Assembly (NCBI GenBank): GCA_031002005.1
Contig: CM061921.1
Location: forward strand, 179,312,935-179,376,934
Source of the DNA: Vandiemenella viatica
Lineage: Eukaryota; Arthropoda; Insecta; Orthoptera; Morabidae
Reading direction: 5' to 3'
DNA length: 64,000 nt
The position numbers and the translations under genes were made by a program. The notes under the pieces are model-generated. The model searched no databases, was not told the DNA's origin, and saw only the letters and a list, made by a program, of their open reading frames with translations. Of this stretch, positions 47,372-57,481 are shown one piece after another. The stretch's first letter is position 1; each line of letters opens with the position of its first letter.

Positions 47372-48187
47372 TAGTTGATGAACAGTTTCTAGAGTTGCTG
47401 TTGGTTGGGAGAATGATTGCAGCGCTTCTGTAGTATGTAACAGTAAGGCAGGCCAGTTCTCTGAATTGGTTGTTGCATCATCATCATCATAGTTGTCATT
47501 TGTCAGCCGGGCGAACCCGACTGACTGGCTGTTTTACCGTATGCTGGTCTTCAGCCTCGGTTGTATTTTGCTTTCGGTATGACATTAGCCCAGAGACTCC
47601 GCACCGGCAGCACGCCGCCCACAACGACAGCGCTCGCGATCAGGTGGAGTGGAGGCCGCAATCACCAGCTCGCTTACGGCCGTTGGTTTGCCAGTGTGAT
47701 GCTGTTAAGTGCTGCAGTGATGGCGGCAGCTACTTGGCCAGGTATGTCCTGGACCACTTGGAGGAGCGCTGCCATCTTGGCATCTCTCTCGCCTTGGCAG
47801 GGAGGTGGCAGCCTCGTCCGCCTTCCCGTCCGTCCCGCTCGGCGGTTGAACGGCAAGTGCACCTTGTCGTCGTCGTCGACTGGAGGTTTGTGCCACCACG
47901 GCGAGCCGTGGTGACACTGGACGCTTTGGACATTTCCTGCCCCTCCGTCCTTTTGCTTAATTTGTTGCAGATTTATTTGGCGAAGGTCGGGCTAGTCTCG
48001 GCTCGGGTCCAGTATGGGAGGCGGAGAGGTGTTCAAAACGGCTGAAGTGTGGCCACCAGCTGTGTCAGGGCGGACACAGCTCTGACAAGTTGTTGCAGGA
48101 CAGCCATCTGGCCGCCTGCGTCTTGGCGTGCGCCGAGACGTGGAGCGGGGCGCCTGCTCCGGCCAGCAGCGGAGCGCTGAGTGTTGG
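47372..48187 (-). other. Deletion junction: ORF1 tail joined to RT
   Basis: GC-rich, Pro/Arg-rich in several frames, consistent with the low-complexity C-terminal tail of the ORF1 at 48188. A frame at 47705-47917 (LPRRERCQDGSAPPSGPG) probably belongs to the same tail after frameshift. The ~1.5 kb of endonuclease and RT expected in a complete element is absent. Confidence 0.5.
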
Positions 48188-49501
48188 TCATGGCTTGGGC
48201 GGCGGGCGGGGCTGGCTTGTCTCGATGGTGGGGGGGCGCTGCGCGCGCCGCTTGGTGTCTGGGTAACTGCCGGGCGCTTCTGCTGTCGGCGCGGGTGCGG
48301 ACTGCGTATGGAGCCGCTTCTGCTTGGTTGCCGACTTTCGCAGATTGCGCCTGGCGACACAACCCGCGTAGGCGGCTGAGTGAGATTGGCCGCAGTTAGC
48401 ACATGTTGGCGTCGCTTCGCGTGGGCGGCTACATTGTTTGACGCTGTGTTGTTGCCCGCAACGGACGCAGCGCTCAGCTGCGCTGCAGTTCTTGGCTTGG
48501 TGCAAGAACCCTTGACATCGGTAGCACTGTTGTAGTGCAGCTGGCGGGCGTTTCTTCGGCTCTACCCGGACCTCCTGGCCGAGTAGCTTCTTCACTTGTA
48601 GGGCTGCTGTGGCAGGAGGGTCTGCGGTGAAGGCGACGAGAGGGAGGCGCTCCTCGGTGCCCGGTTTCACCATGGGGACGACGTCCCTCACAGTTACCCC
48701 GTGCTCCTTGAAGCCAGTGACGACCTCCTCTGTCGTTGTAGTTTCTGGCAGCCCGCGGACTACCAGTCGGCGTGGCCTGCCCGCTTGCCTGACAGCGTAG
48801 CTGAGGCCTTGCTCCTCCAGATGGGCCGCAACGGTCTCGTGGTCAGTCGGGCATGAGCATTTGACCAGTAGGCCCTCAGGTACTGGCCAGGTGAAGACAG
48901 CCAGGTCGGTGATTTCCCATATCTTGAGGGAAAGGGCTGCAAAGTCCACTGACGAAGTGACTATCAGTTTCTGCACAGGTCCGGCGGCGATAGGCGTCTC
49001 GTCGTCGCTGCAGTCGACGGGTTTGGCGCCAGTATCGTTGGCCGATGGCTCCGTGCTGTTCTCTGATTGGTTTGCAGCTGAGGGCGATTCTTCTGGTGGC
49101 GGACGGGGCATGCGCTGCTTGACTTCTTTCCAATAATCTGTCTCAGAGAAATCTTGGTTGAAGATTAGTGGAAATGGCATGCGGTCATCTTTATCTCCGT
49201 CATCGCTCGGTACGGCATGCTGTGCCGCAAACTTGGCGTCTGACAGTGTTTGCTTAAAGATCTCGAAGTTCGTGGTAGGAATTTCCCATTTAAAGATGTC
49301 TTTGCCGAATGTGGCGGCAACATATACCTGCCACGGATCTTTGCCGGGCTGGAGGCGACATTCCCACCTCTCTAGCGGGAATGCGTTGTAGGGATTCCAA
49401 AATACATTGGCTCGAAAGACTGAGAGAATCTCTAATAAACAGCGACAACTGTATGTCATCGTAGCTTTCGCAATGTGCGTGCGCTCAGCTTGACAGCTCA
49501 C
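48188..49501 (-). CDS. Jockey-clade LINE ORF1 (gag-like, three CCHC knuckles)
   Basis: 437-codon open frame for an RNA-binding gag-like protein that would coat LINE RNA. Residues ~240-330 form a PRE_C2HC-type domain (RLVVRGLPETTTTEEVV, VPMVKPGTEERLPLVAF, EVRVEPKKRPPAALQQC). Three zinc knuckles follow: CYRCQGFLHQAKNC, CVRCGQQHSVKQC and CANCGQSHSAAYAGC, the 4-4, 3-4 and 3-6 spacing usual in Jockey elements. The N-terminal half is acidic and Pro-rich. The first ~35 residues do not align with the related ORF1 at 49542-50810, so the true N-terminus may be lost at the junction near 49505. Its own ORF2 is mostly deleted. Confidence 0.85.
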   Translation of the reverse strand: MSCQAERTHIAKATMTYSCRCLLEILSVFRANVFWNPYNAFPLERWECRLQPGKDPWQVYVAATFGKDIFKWEIPTTNFEIFKQTLSDAKFAAQHAVPSDDGDKDDRMPFPLIFNQDFSETDYWKEVKQRMPRPPPEESPSAANQSENSTEPSANDTGAKPVDCSDDETPIAAGPVQKLIVTSSVDFAALSLKIWEITDLAVFTWPVPEGLLVKCSCPTDHETVAAHLEEQGLSYAVRQAGRPRRLVVRGLPETTTTEEVVTGFKEHGVTVRDVVPMVKPGTEERLPLVAFTADPPATAALQVKKLLGQEVRVEPKKRPPAALQQCYRCQGFLHQAKNCSAAERCVRCGQQHSVKQCSRPREATPTCANCGQSHSAAYAGCVARRNLRKSATKQKRLHTQSAPAPTAEAPGSYPDTKRRAQRPPTIETSQPRPPPKP

Positions 49502-49541
49502 ATGCGAATGTGGTCGTGCACCTTGCTGTGGCTGCTCCGCT

Positions 49542-50810
49542 CTAAGCTGGTCCGGTCGCGTCCGATGCGGGCCTCGGATGTGTCACCCTCCGCTTCTGGC
49601 TGCGTCGCTGCTGCTGCTCACTGGTGGTGGTGGGGGGCGCTGGCTTGGCCCGGCGGAGGTTGAGGTGGGACGGGCACCCGCCCCAGCTTGCTGCGTGAGT
49701 AGTGGCCCCGCAGTTGCAACACTTCGTTGCTTCCCTTGGTTGCGGGCAGTCCGCCACTCTGTGGTTTTCACCACAACGCAAGCATCTCTGTGCCCCGGTG
49801 CAATCCCGGGCTAGATGACCGAAATTATTGCACCGGTAGCACTGAGTGAGGGCGAGCGGCGGCTTCTTCTTCAACTCTACCCGGACCTTGTGTCCGAGTA
49901 GTACCAAAGGGCGCTTTTCTCTTGATACCCGTTCATCTGGCTGTACGGTGTACAGTGGCAGGCGCTCGTCGGTACCCGGGCGCCGCATCTGGTGGACTGC
50001 GAGGGTGGCAATCCCACAGCCACTCAGTACTGCGGCGACCGCTTCCTCGGTAGTGTCGCCTGGTAGTCCCCGTACCACCAAGTTGGCGGGTCTCCTGGGC
50101 AGCTGTGGGGCGTGCTCGATGCCGTACGCCTCCAGAAACTTGTGGAGAAGTTTTAGCTGCTGCGGGTGTTGCGGCATGAATTTCAGACCGCCCTTGATGG
50201 GGATGGCCAGGATGATGTCAGCTGTGAAGGCTTGCAGTTCGGCGATAAGCTCGATGTAGCCTCCGTCGAACCGCGGGACCGGTCCTTGTTCTGGTCCCTC
50301 CTCCTGTGGCATCTCCTCGTCCGCTGTGTCCTCCTCAGTGCCATCTTCTTCTGCTAGGTCAGCTTCTTGCAAGATGTCCCGTGTGTATGGCATGAGGAGA
50401 AACCGTCGTTTGAGGAGTTCGATGTGCTCTTGGATGTTGAAATCGTTGGCCCACAGTGTCGGGAACACTAGCGCCTCAGGCCATTTTTCGGGCCATCTTG
50501 GGTAGCCCCTGATGATCCGTTGCTCAGCAAGGTGGCTGTATTCCCTCTTCGTCAGGCATTTCATGAGGTTCTTGTAGTTAGAAGGAAGCTCGTATGAAAA
50601 GTTGTTATCGTGGTCGAGGTGGACAAGTACAGACAATATCCACTTCTCGGTGTTGTCTGGACTCAGTCGGCAATTCCACAGTTGACGGGTGTCTTCGTTG
50701 AACGCTGCTATGAAGTCTGTGACCTTCAGCGTGGTGGTTATCCATTTCGACCACTCTAGATGTCGTTCTTCTACGGTAATATGTGGATTCTTGAAGTCGC
50801 GAGGCATCAC
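49542..50810 (-). CDS. Jockey-clade LINE ORF1 (gag-like), 422 aa, no ORF2 behind it
   Basis: An intact 422-codon gag-like frame. It starts MMPRDFKNPHITVEERHLEW; an acidic stretch (EEDGTEEDTADEEMPQEEG) lies near residue 155-175. The PRE_C2HC domain (LVVRGLPGDTTEEAVAAVL, MRRPGTDERLPLYTV, HKVRVELKKKPPLALTQC) is followed by knuckles CYRCNNFGHLARDC, CLRCGENHRVADC and CCNCGATTHAASWGGC and a basic tail. It is related to, but clearly diverged from, the ORF1 at 48188. Only ~40 bp separate its stop from the next ORF1, so the rest of this element is missing. The region 50811-51114 upstream would be its 5' leader, abutting the 3' end of another LINE. Confidence 0.88.
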   Translation of the reverse strand: MMPRDFKNPHITVEERHLEWSKWITTTLKVTDFIAAFNEDTRQLWNCRLSPDNTEKWILSVLVHLDHDNNFSYELPSNYKNLMKCLTKREYSHLAEQRIIRGYPRWPEKWPEALVFPTLWANDFNIQEHIELLKRRFLLMPYTRDILQEADLAEEDGTEEDTADEEMPQEEGPEQGPVPRFDGGYIELIAELQAFTADIILAIPIKGGLKFMPQHPQQLKLLHKFLEAYGIEHAPQLPRRPANLVVRGLPGDTTEEAVAAVLSGCGIATLAVHQMRRPGTDERLPLYTVQPDERVSREKRPLVLLGHKVRVELKKKPPLALTQCYRCNNFGHLARDCTGAQRCLRCGENHRVADCPQPREATKCCNCGATTHAASWGGCPSHLNLRRAKPAPPTTTSEQQQRRSQKRRVTHPRPASDATGPA

Positions 50811-51114
50811 GTCTGCTGGGTGCTCGATGCTGGCTCACTATGAGGCCCGCTGCCACGGCGGGGTCGGCTGCGCGGCGAAAAGTTCCCTGGCTGGCTTGCT
50901 GATGCGTCCTCATTGGCTGCTAACTCAGAAGTCGTCTGGGCGTGAATTGCTGTCTGTCTCTTGGTTGTACGTCGTCGTCCTGAGCATTTTCTGCTTTATC
51001 TTTTTAAGCAGTTTATTGCGAAGGGTTTGTCTGTTGACACTTCCTTCAAACGTTAAAAGGTCAGTTGCATTACTTTTGGTGTGTCTTTTGGTTTGCTCGG
51101 TTCTATTTTTAGTT

Positions 51115-53807
51115 TTATGTCAATATTGACAGCGGTCTCTTGTGCTTGTCATATATTGTGTAGTATTGCCCTAAGTTGGCAATTAAGGGATTGTTTGAGT
51201 TTCTGGATGCTCGGTAGAAAGATCTTGTAATCTGTGCGATTCTTTCTTCAAGCATCGGGATACCTGCGGCTTCATGCAGGTCAGCTGTAGGAAACCGGGG
51301 AGGCACATGTAGTGCTCGCCGAAGCGCACGATTCTGCATTGTCTGCAGCCTTTTTATTGAGGACCTGGAGGCGTAGCCCCATACGGGACACGCGTACTCA
51401 ATTACCGGTCTTATCAGGCTGCAATATACGCTCACTCCGGTATTGGCTGCCAGTGCACTGTCCGTATTTAGAATAGGGTACAGCTCCCTCAGCCTCGTTG
51501 CGGCTTTGAGTCGGGTCTCCTCAATGTGACGCTTCCATGTGAGCCTGGAGTCAAGCGTCACACCCAGGTATTTTACAGTGGTTGACCACTCGATGTCCTC
51601 TCCGTGGAGTCGTAGTTTTGGTGTCTGGTTGCGCTGGCGATCACGTTTCCCCAGACGTCTCGTCAGCATTATTGCTTGGGTCTTGGTCGAGTTTATGGTA
51701 ATCCTCCACCGCCTGGCCCAGGCTTCAGTTTGTTGAAGTACTTGTTGTAGACGCCGAATGGCAGCAGCTTTATATCTATGCGCGGTGAAGAAGGCCGTGT
51801 CGTCCGCGTATAGGGCTGTGCGAACCGTTGCTGGAGCAGGGATGTCGGCAGTATACAGGTTGTACAGTACCGGCCCTAGTACTGACCCTTGTGGCACACC
51901 TGCATTGATTGGGCGGCGAGAAGATAGTTCATTCCCAACTCTCACTCTGAAGGATCTTCCAGTGATGTAACTCTTAATTAGCTTCACAAGCGGGCAGGGG
52001 AGTCCCTGATTGTAAAGCTTATAAAGTAGTCCGCTGTGCCAAACGGAGTCAAATGCTCGTGCCACATCTAGCAGGACTAGCGGACAGTAGCTCCGATGGT
52101 TGAATGCGGTCGTGGCGCGCTCAACTATGCGCATGATCTGCTGGGTGGCGGAGTGACCCCTCTGGAAGCCGAACTGGAACTCCGGGATGATGTTCTCTCT
52201 GCGGATGTGTTCTTCCATCCTCTTCAGAAGGAGCCTCTCAAAAACCTTGCTTAGGGACGGGAGGAGGCTTATGGGCCTGTAAGTTTTGGGGGAAAGTTCC
52301 GTTCTTCCCTGGCTTATGGACTCCGATCACCGTTGCCTGCTTCCAGCATCGGGGGTAGTGCTGAGTGCGTAATATACAGTTGAACAGCTCGGTTATGCGT
52401 TCTACTGCTGGAGCTGGAAGGTTTTTCAGCAGCCTATTTCCCAAGTTATCATTTCCAGGTGCCTTTTTGATGTTTAATCTGGAGATGATTCGGCGAACTT
52501 CTTCTGCAGAGATCTCGTCGATCTGGTAGCCGTCGTCATCAGCGGCAAGGAAGCGCCGCAGTCTTCTGCGGATATCCGCAGATTCTTCCTCGTCATCGTC
52601 CTGCGCAGGCCGAAACTGCTTCTCAAAGTGATCGGCGAGGGCATTGGCCTTGTCTTTATCGCTGAACACTAGTCCCCTCTCACCATGTAGCGGGGGCAAT
52701 CTTGTTCGCTTCTTGGTGAACCGCCGGGTCTCGACCCACAGATTACCGTCGGTGACGTTCAGCGACGCCAGGCGAGCGGCCCACTCTCCTGTTGCGGTGT
52801 TCCTGGAGACTGACCTTCAGCTCACGCTGCAGGCGATTTAGGAGGCGCCTGGTGTTGGGCTGTCTTGTAAGCCTCCACTCCTTAGCCACTCTGTTCTTGT
52901 GTCTAATCTGAGCCAACAGATGTGGCGGTAATTGACAGTGACTGTTGTCTTGTCACCGGAGGGGGCGTTGCAGAATTCGCTGCGTCAAGGATGACAGATG
53001 AGACTTGTTTTATCGCCGCCTCAATTTGTCTCTCGTCCAGTGGGCGCAGACGCTGGAGGGATTCTGAGACTTCTTCACGGAACCGTTCCCAGTTTGTCCG
53101 GTTATAATTAATTTCATTTGGAACAATTCGTCTCCATGATCCAACGTCAATATTCATCATGACCGGAGAGTGGTCTGATGAGAGCCTGTTCATGGTGGTG
53201 GCGGAGACGAAGCCAACGATGCCTCTGGTGATTACTATGTCAAGGACATCATGGGCGGTTGCCGCTCCAGGGATGGTGGGTCGGCTCGTCCGGGCCCCAG
53301 ACCTGGAGATTGTTTCTGGCACTCATTCTGTATAGCTTGGTTTCCCGCTGGATTGCTGACTCTTGACTTCCATGCTGGATGTTTTGCGTTGAAGTCTCCT
53401 CCAATGATGAGCTTACCCCTAAGGGTGAGCAGCTGGCGGATGTCATCTTCAATCGGTACTCTCCGTGGAGGTCTATATGCTGAGACGACGGTGACCGGTC
53501 CCGATGTGGTTGCCATTTCGATTGCTGTTGCTTCGATTATTTGCAGTGGTGGAGTGTGTACCGTGTGGTGAGGGATGCCTCTTTTAATGTATATGGCCAC
53601 TCCTCCTCCCGCAGTGGGTCTGTCGTGACGGTAGCACAGGTAGTTGGCTACCGTTGCTCTGAGACCAGGTTTTAGGTGAGTTTCGGCTACTAGACATATG
53701 TCTACGTTCTCTTCCCGTAGGAATTGCCGAAACTCGCCGAGTTGTTGGAAAATGCCGTCGGCATTCCATATGCATATTGATATGCCGTCTATGTTAACTC
53801 TGTCCAT
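51115..53807 (-). pseudogene. Jockey-clade LINE ORF2 (endonuclease-RT), near full length, frameshifted
   Basis: Starts at ATG 53807 and overlaps the last 14 nt of ORF1. The endonuclease reads ISICIWNADGIFQQL, ETHLKPGLRA, GGGVAIYIKRGIP, GGDFNAKHPAWKS (53807-53330), then DVLDIVITRGIVGF and RLSSDHSPVMM in another frame (53322-53140). The RT starts with KKAPGNDNLGNRLLK (52699-52238), then GFQRGHSATQQ, VLLDVARAFDSVWHSGLLYK, NAGVPQGSVLGPVLYNLYTA and RTALYADDTAFF (52218-51115). The total of ~2.69 kb fits the intact 893-codon ORF2 at 58173, so inactivation is by a few small indels near 53240-53320, 52700-52900 and 52220-52300, not by large loss. Confidence 0.92.
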
Positions 53808-55741
53808 GACTGGTGTGGGAGTTCTGTGGAAGGTCGGCTCGGTGAGCTGTCGTTATTGCGGATTTAATATCCGCGGCCAGTTGATCGAACTTTGTCAGTA
53901 GTGTCGTTAACATTGTCAGAAGCGACCCAACAATGTCGAACAGACGATCTATAGCTGCTCCTCCCTCATTGATTTGTGTGGGGAGTGGGTGGTGCTGTTG
54001 GTGGTTTTGCCTTGCTTGAGTAGGCAGGTCTTGAGTTTCTGCCACTGGTGGCAGTGCTTCTTTAGGGTCTCGCGACTGGCTAGTAGTTGCCTCCGCATAT
54101 GAGGTCGTTGGAGATGTTTTCTTTGACGGTTTGGTGTTGTTCTTCTTCTTATTGGGTCCTTGTGCCTTTTCCTGCGGGATTTGGCGCTTTGGTGGCTTCT
54201 GAGATGTCTTGGATGACTTCTTAGACGTCGTGGAGGTTGCGTTATTGTCGCCCCGTCGTGGTTGGTTTTGCTCTGTTGGTGGGTTTGTCAGCCAGTGGCT
54301 GGGTGTTCCCGGAATCCTGTTTTTTCTTTTCCTCGCGTTGCTTCTGCGCGTTGACAGCTTGTTCTGCAGCGACCCCACGCTGCCTGTCCCTTGCCCGTTT
54401 GAAGGCAACGCAGCCTTTATAGCTGGCCACATGCTGGTCACCGCAATTTGCACATTTGGGACTGCCCTCCCCCTTCTTTAGAGTGCAGTCGTTTGATAAG
54501 TGTGCTCCTGCACACTTTACACACTTTGAGGGCATGTTGCAGTGGCGAGCGACATGTCCTATGGCCTGACAGTTGAAGCATTGGACTGGGCCATTGGAGG
54601 ATCTCAGTTTTTCAACTGAGATGCGCAGTGACATTAGAGACTCCATTTGAAAGATTTTTCTATTTTGGGGCCTGTCGGGCATGACCACCAAGAAGAGTGG
54701 CATAGTGTCTGAAGTGCCAGGTCTCTTCAGCTGGGCCACTGTGCGTATGTCAAGTCCGAGATCTTCAAGCTCTTCCTTGATATCATCAGTTGGCAAGGTT
54801 GAGGGCATCCCACGGAGGACGACCTTCAGTATCTTCTCGGCAGCAGAAGGGAAGGTATAATAGGGTATGCCCTTCCTCTGCAACGCTGCGGTCACCTTAA
54901 GGTAGTGATCGGTCGAACTGAAGGTTAGCTTGACCTTATCGCCTCCGGCCGACTTGGCTTGGAAGGGTTGATTTTCCAGAGTGCCTTTGATCATTTGGTA
55001 CAGTTCCTTATAACTGTTTTGAAATTGTACCACAATAGGAGGAATCAAATACTTTGATTGCTGCTGCTGTTGTAGCTGCTGCTGTTGTTGTTGTATTTGC
55101 TGTTGCTGCTGCTGTTGCTGTGGCTGCTGTTGTTGCTGCGGCTGCTGTTGTTGCTGCGGCTGCTGTTGTTGCTGCTGCTGTGGCTCTCTTAGTTGCTGCA
55201 ACTGCTGTTGTTGTTGCTGCAGCTCTTGTTGTTGCTGCTGCGGCTGCTGTTGTTGCTGCTGCGGCTGCTGCTGCTCAGGTCCTTCCTGGTACAGCACGTC
55301 GTATCTGTTTCTAAGTTCTATTCTGCCGGGGTCGAGTGTCGGCGCAGGCTTGTTCGTGCGTCGCACCAGCGTGAACCCTTCGCCGTCCGGTTTATCTCCG
55401 GCTGAGCTCGCTTTTCGGTGTTTGGTCGTAGATGTTCCACGATACTGCAGTGTAGCGGATGGTTCTGGGAAAGAGAAGGCACCTACAATCTTCTTTTTTC
55501 CCGCCTTTTTGTCTTTGCTGGTGGTGGCGAGCTGCGACACAGGGATGCTGATTTTACTGTGGCTGGCTCTCTTCTCACTCCTCGACAACTTCGCTTTACC
55601 ACAGAGGAAGCGGTGAGGTGCACCGCTTGTTTCCACGGGAGTCGTGTCCTTGGGCAGGCCCGGTTGTCGTTGGCGTTGTGTGAACGGTCTCAGTTGTATC
55701 CATACACGGGTCCGAGTTCGGTTGCCAGGTCGTCGTACCAC
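53794..55741 (-). pseudogene. Jockey-clade LINE ORF1 with Gln-rich tract, frameshifted
   Basis: Gag-like ORF1 upstream of the ORF2 at 51115. The first frame (55741-54242) has DGEGFTLVRRTNKPAP, a ~73-residue Gln-rich tract (55276-55057), a PRE_C2HC domain (LKVVLRGMPSTLPTDDIKEE, AQLKRPGTSDTMPLFLVVM) and knuckles CFNCQAIGHVARHC, CVKCAGAHLSNDC and CANCGDQHVASYKGC. A frameshift near 54245-54260 moves it to 54453-53794, which supplies the basic tail and a C-terminal segment (AAIDRLFDIVGSLLTMLTTL). The stop overlaps the ORF2 start. Another frame, 55895-55596 (MCDKESARRAAASGG), may be the original N-terminus before a second frameshift. Confidence 0.88.
55057..55276 (-). repeat. CAG/CAA-rich tract encoding poly-Gln in ORF1
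   Basis: About 73 codons, almost all CAG or CAA, with scattered Pro, Leu and Glu (blocks of 5-8 Q separated by P). Mixed CAG/CAA use argues against a simple recent slippage product. The antisense strand gives long Ala/Val and Leu frames that are artefacts. Confidence 0.95.
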
Positions 55742-56050
55742 GTTCCGTAGCCGTCCGATTCATATCCGTTGCCAAGTCAGTTTCCGATAGCCGGGTCGTC
55801 AACGTGGCCGCTACTGCCGCCGGCAAAGCCGAGTCCGGTGGGGCACTCGACCCGCCCGACGCGGCAGCGCGGCGAGCACTTTCCTTGTCGCACATCTAGA
55901 CTTAGCGGATGCCAACACGGAACAGACTGAGGAGTGTCTCTTGGTTGTTGCCGCCGAAATTCGAATGTCGTGTATAGAGGGTTGCCATGACGCCCAATCA
56001 GCGCGCTGGAACTGAGGGTATCAGTGTTGCGGACTGCGTATGGAGCCAAA

Positions 56051-56094
56051 ACGGTCACCCATCCAGGCGCTGACCACGCTCACCATTGCTTAAC
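56051..56094 (-). promoter_or_regulatory. 5S-rRNA-derived segment at the 5' end of a Jockey LINE
   Basis: On the minus strand it begins GTTAAGCAATGGTGAGCGTG, then GTCAGC, then CTGGATGGGTGACCG. This matches the internal half of eukaryotic 5S rRNA genes (GTTAAGCAACGTCGxGCxxGG..CTTGGATGGGTGACCG), which carries the polymerase III internal control region. It is followed by the 5' leader of the LINE whose ORF1 lies at 53794-55741. The same arrangement is at 61483-61526. Confidence 0.8.
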
Positions 56095-56109
56095 CGCATT
56101 ACAGCCTAG

Positions 56110-56610
56110 TCACAGCTCCTTTTGAGCTGGTGTGAGGTGGAGTATATTGTCCTAGGACATTGCCTCCAAGTTAATTAGACGGGACATATCTTCACTGTCG
56201 GTATGTCTTCTCGTTTGGCTGTCAATGTCTTCTTCAAGTGATGGTTGCCACTGTGGCCTTCGTTCCTTTACAGAAATGGCACGCCGCGTTGTGTGTGGTG
56301 ACATTACTGCTGCCTCAGGGAGGCAGACAGGTCTTCTTTTGCAGCCAGATGGTCTGTCAGCTTCGTGAGGAGGGCGATGAGTTCGTCTAATCTTCTTTCT
56401 CGAAGTTCGGCAGAGTGTCTGGTGCAGGAGCGGTCGCATACTTCTCTGCCACCTCCGCTGTCTTCCCCTCTGATGGTCTTCCGCCATTCTTCTTTCTTTG
56501 ATGGCCGCTGTCTGGTAGTAGTTGTGCGATGCCTAGTAGGTTCCGGTGGCTTAGTTCTGCTCTCACGTTGTCTTGGCTGCGAGTACGTGCGTATCCTTCG
56601 GAGATCAGGC
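56110..56610 (-). mobile_element. 3' end fragment of another Jockey-family LINE
   Basis: The last ~100 bp (56205-56110) share GGCAATGTC-(C/T)T-GGACAATAT and AAGAT-TG landmarks with the 3' end of the LINE at 58072-58172. It ends only ~15 bp before the 5S-like start at 56094, so two elements are joined tail to head. The remainder has no recognised protein; short frames on both strands look non-functional. Confidence 0.5.
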
Positions 56611-56834
56611 TGAGTACCACTAAATATTATATATCAGCCGGAATAGCACTGATATGATTAAAAGAAAACTGTAGGGGTTTTTCACATAAGGTCGTCCTAG
56701 ATGACCATAGCCATGTTTTCCCCTCAAAGCGCAAATAAAAAGAGTCCCCAAAACAACCTTATCCAAAACAAAGAGACACATAACAGTAGAGCTACCTAGG
56801 TAGCGGGACATGTACAAACACGCCGTTGAGGCAG

Positions 56835-56862
<28 letters not shown>
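56611..56862 (+). mobile_element. LINE 3' UTR with (CA)n tail, inverted relative to its homologue
   Basis: Starts at GTACCACTAAATATT and runs through AAAACTGTAGGGGTTTTTCA and ACATGTACAAACACGCCGTT to a (CA)n tail at 56838-56862. It is the reverse complement of 57504-57755 (same landmarks, several differences), which ends in poly-A instead. The two 3' ends therefore point at each other. Confidence 0.75.
56838..56862. repeat. (CA)n tract at a LINE 3' end
   Basis: About 12 CA units. Confidence 0.9.
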
Positions 56863-56865
<3 letters not shown>

Positions 56866-56980
56866 TGCTTCCATGCTCTGCAACCGCGATAGGAAGCAGC
56901 GTGTGAAGAGCCGCAGTTACAGCAGACGGCGTCCTCGCGACGCTGGTTGCATTCTGCAACATAATGGCCACGAGTAGTCG

Positions 56981-57028
56981 GTTAAGCAACGGACTTGGAC
57001 TGCGGCTGCTGCGCCACCCACTCACTAG
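56981..57028. repeat. 48-bp inverted repeat, left arm
   Basis: Begins GTTAAGCAACGGACTTGGAC and ends CACCCACTCACTAG. It is the reverse complement of 57431-57478 with one mismatch in 48. GTTAAGCAACG is also the start of the 5S-derived segments at LINE 5' ends. Confidence 0.95.
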
Positions 57029-57046
57029 ACTCCACTCTACTCGAGA

Positions 57047-57430
57047 ATGCCGCCCAAGAAGCATGAAAAACCATCGAAGAACTCCTTTCCTGACCTAGGT
57101 GCCTTGGACAGAATGGCAGAGGAAGCCAGGAAGAATCCGCCGGCGTTCTGGCCAGCAGCACCGTCGTTCCAGTCGTCCGCGAACGCGGACCCAGAACTAC
57201 TAGAGAAGATAGACACAGACGTCACTCTCAAAGATGAGAGTACAGAAAAGCTCAACCATCCAGCTACCCAACAGCAACCTACCGATACCCTTGTATCTAC
57301 TGACGCTCCGTCACCTGATTCTCCTGAGTCACCGTCGCCCGATTCTCCTGCACCGGTAGTCCCTTCGGGCCCAGAGCAGGGTCCTGTACCACCGATCTAC
57401 GTCAGCTACACAGGGAACTACTGGACACTA
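57047..57430 (+). pseudogene. N-terminal fragment of a Jockey LINE ORF1
   Basis: A plus-strand open frame starting MPPKKHEKPSKNSFPDLGAL, Pro/Ser/Asp-rich in its second half. It reaches GPEQGPVPPIYVSYTGNYW, which matches GPEQGPVPRFDGGYIE of the ORF1 at 49542-50810. That identifies it as the 5' part of a related gag-like ORF1. The frame is cut at about 57430 by the right arm of the 48-bp inverted repeat and the poly-A end of another LINE; the codons read beyond that are not part of the gene. Confidence 0.7.
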
Positions 57431-57478
57431 CTAGTGAGTGGGTGGCTCAGCAGCCGCAGTCCAAGTCCGTTGCTTAAC
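57431..57478. repeat. 48-bp inverted repeat, right arm
   Basis: Complement of 56981-57028, 47 of 48 identical. On the minus strand it follows a LINE poly-A tail (57503-57482) almost directly. Confidence 0.95.
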
Positions 57479-57481
57479 AGG

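Noticed and set aside
47470..48045. 191-codon plus-strand frame and several overlapping frames at 47.5-48.4 kb
   Set aside because: GC-rich low-complexity DNA gives long chance frames on both strands; the region is the tail of a minus-strand LINE ORF1.
55054..55405. Ala/Val-rich and Leu-rich frames on the plus strand
   Set aside because: They are antisense readings of the CAG/CAA tract in the minus-strand ORF1.
56051..56094. 5S rRNA gene
   Set aside because: Only the internal half of 5S is present and it runs into LINE sequence; a complete ~120-nt gene is not there.
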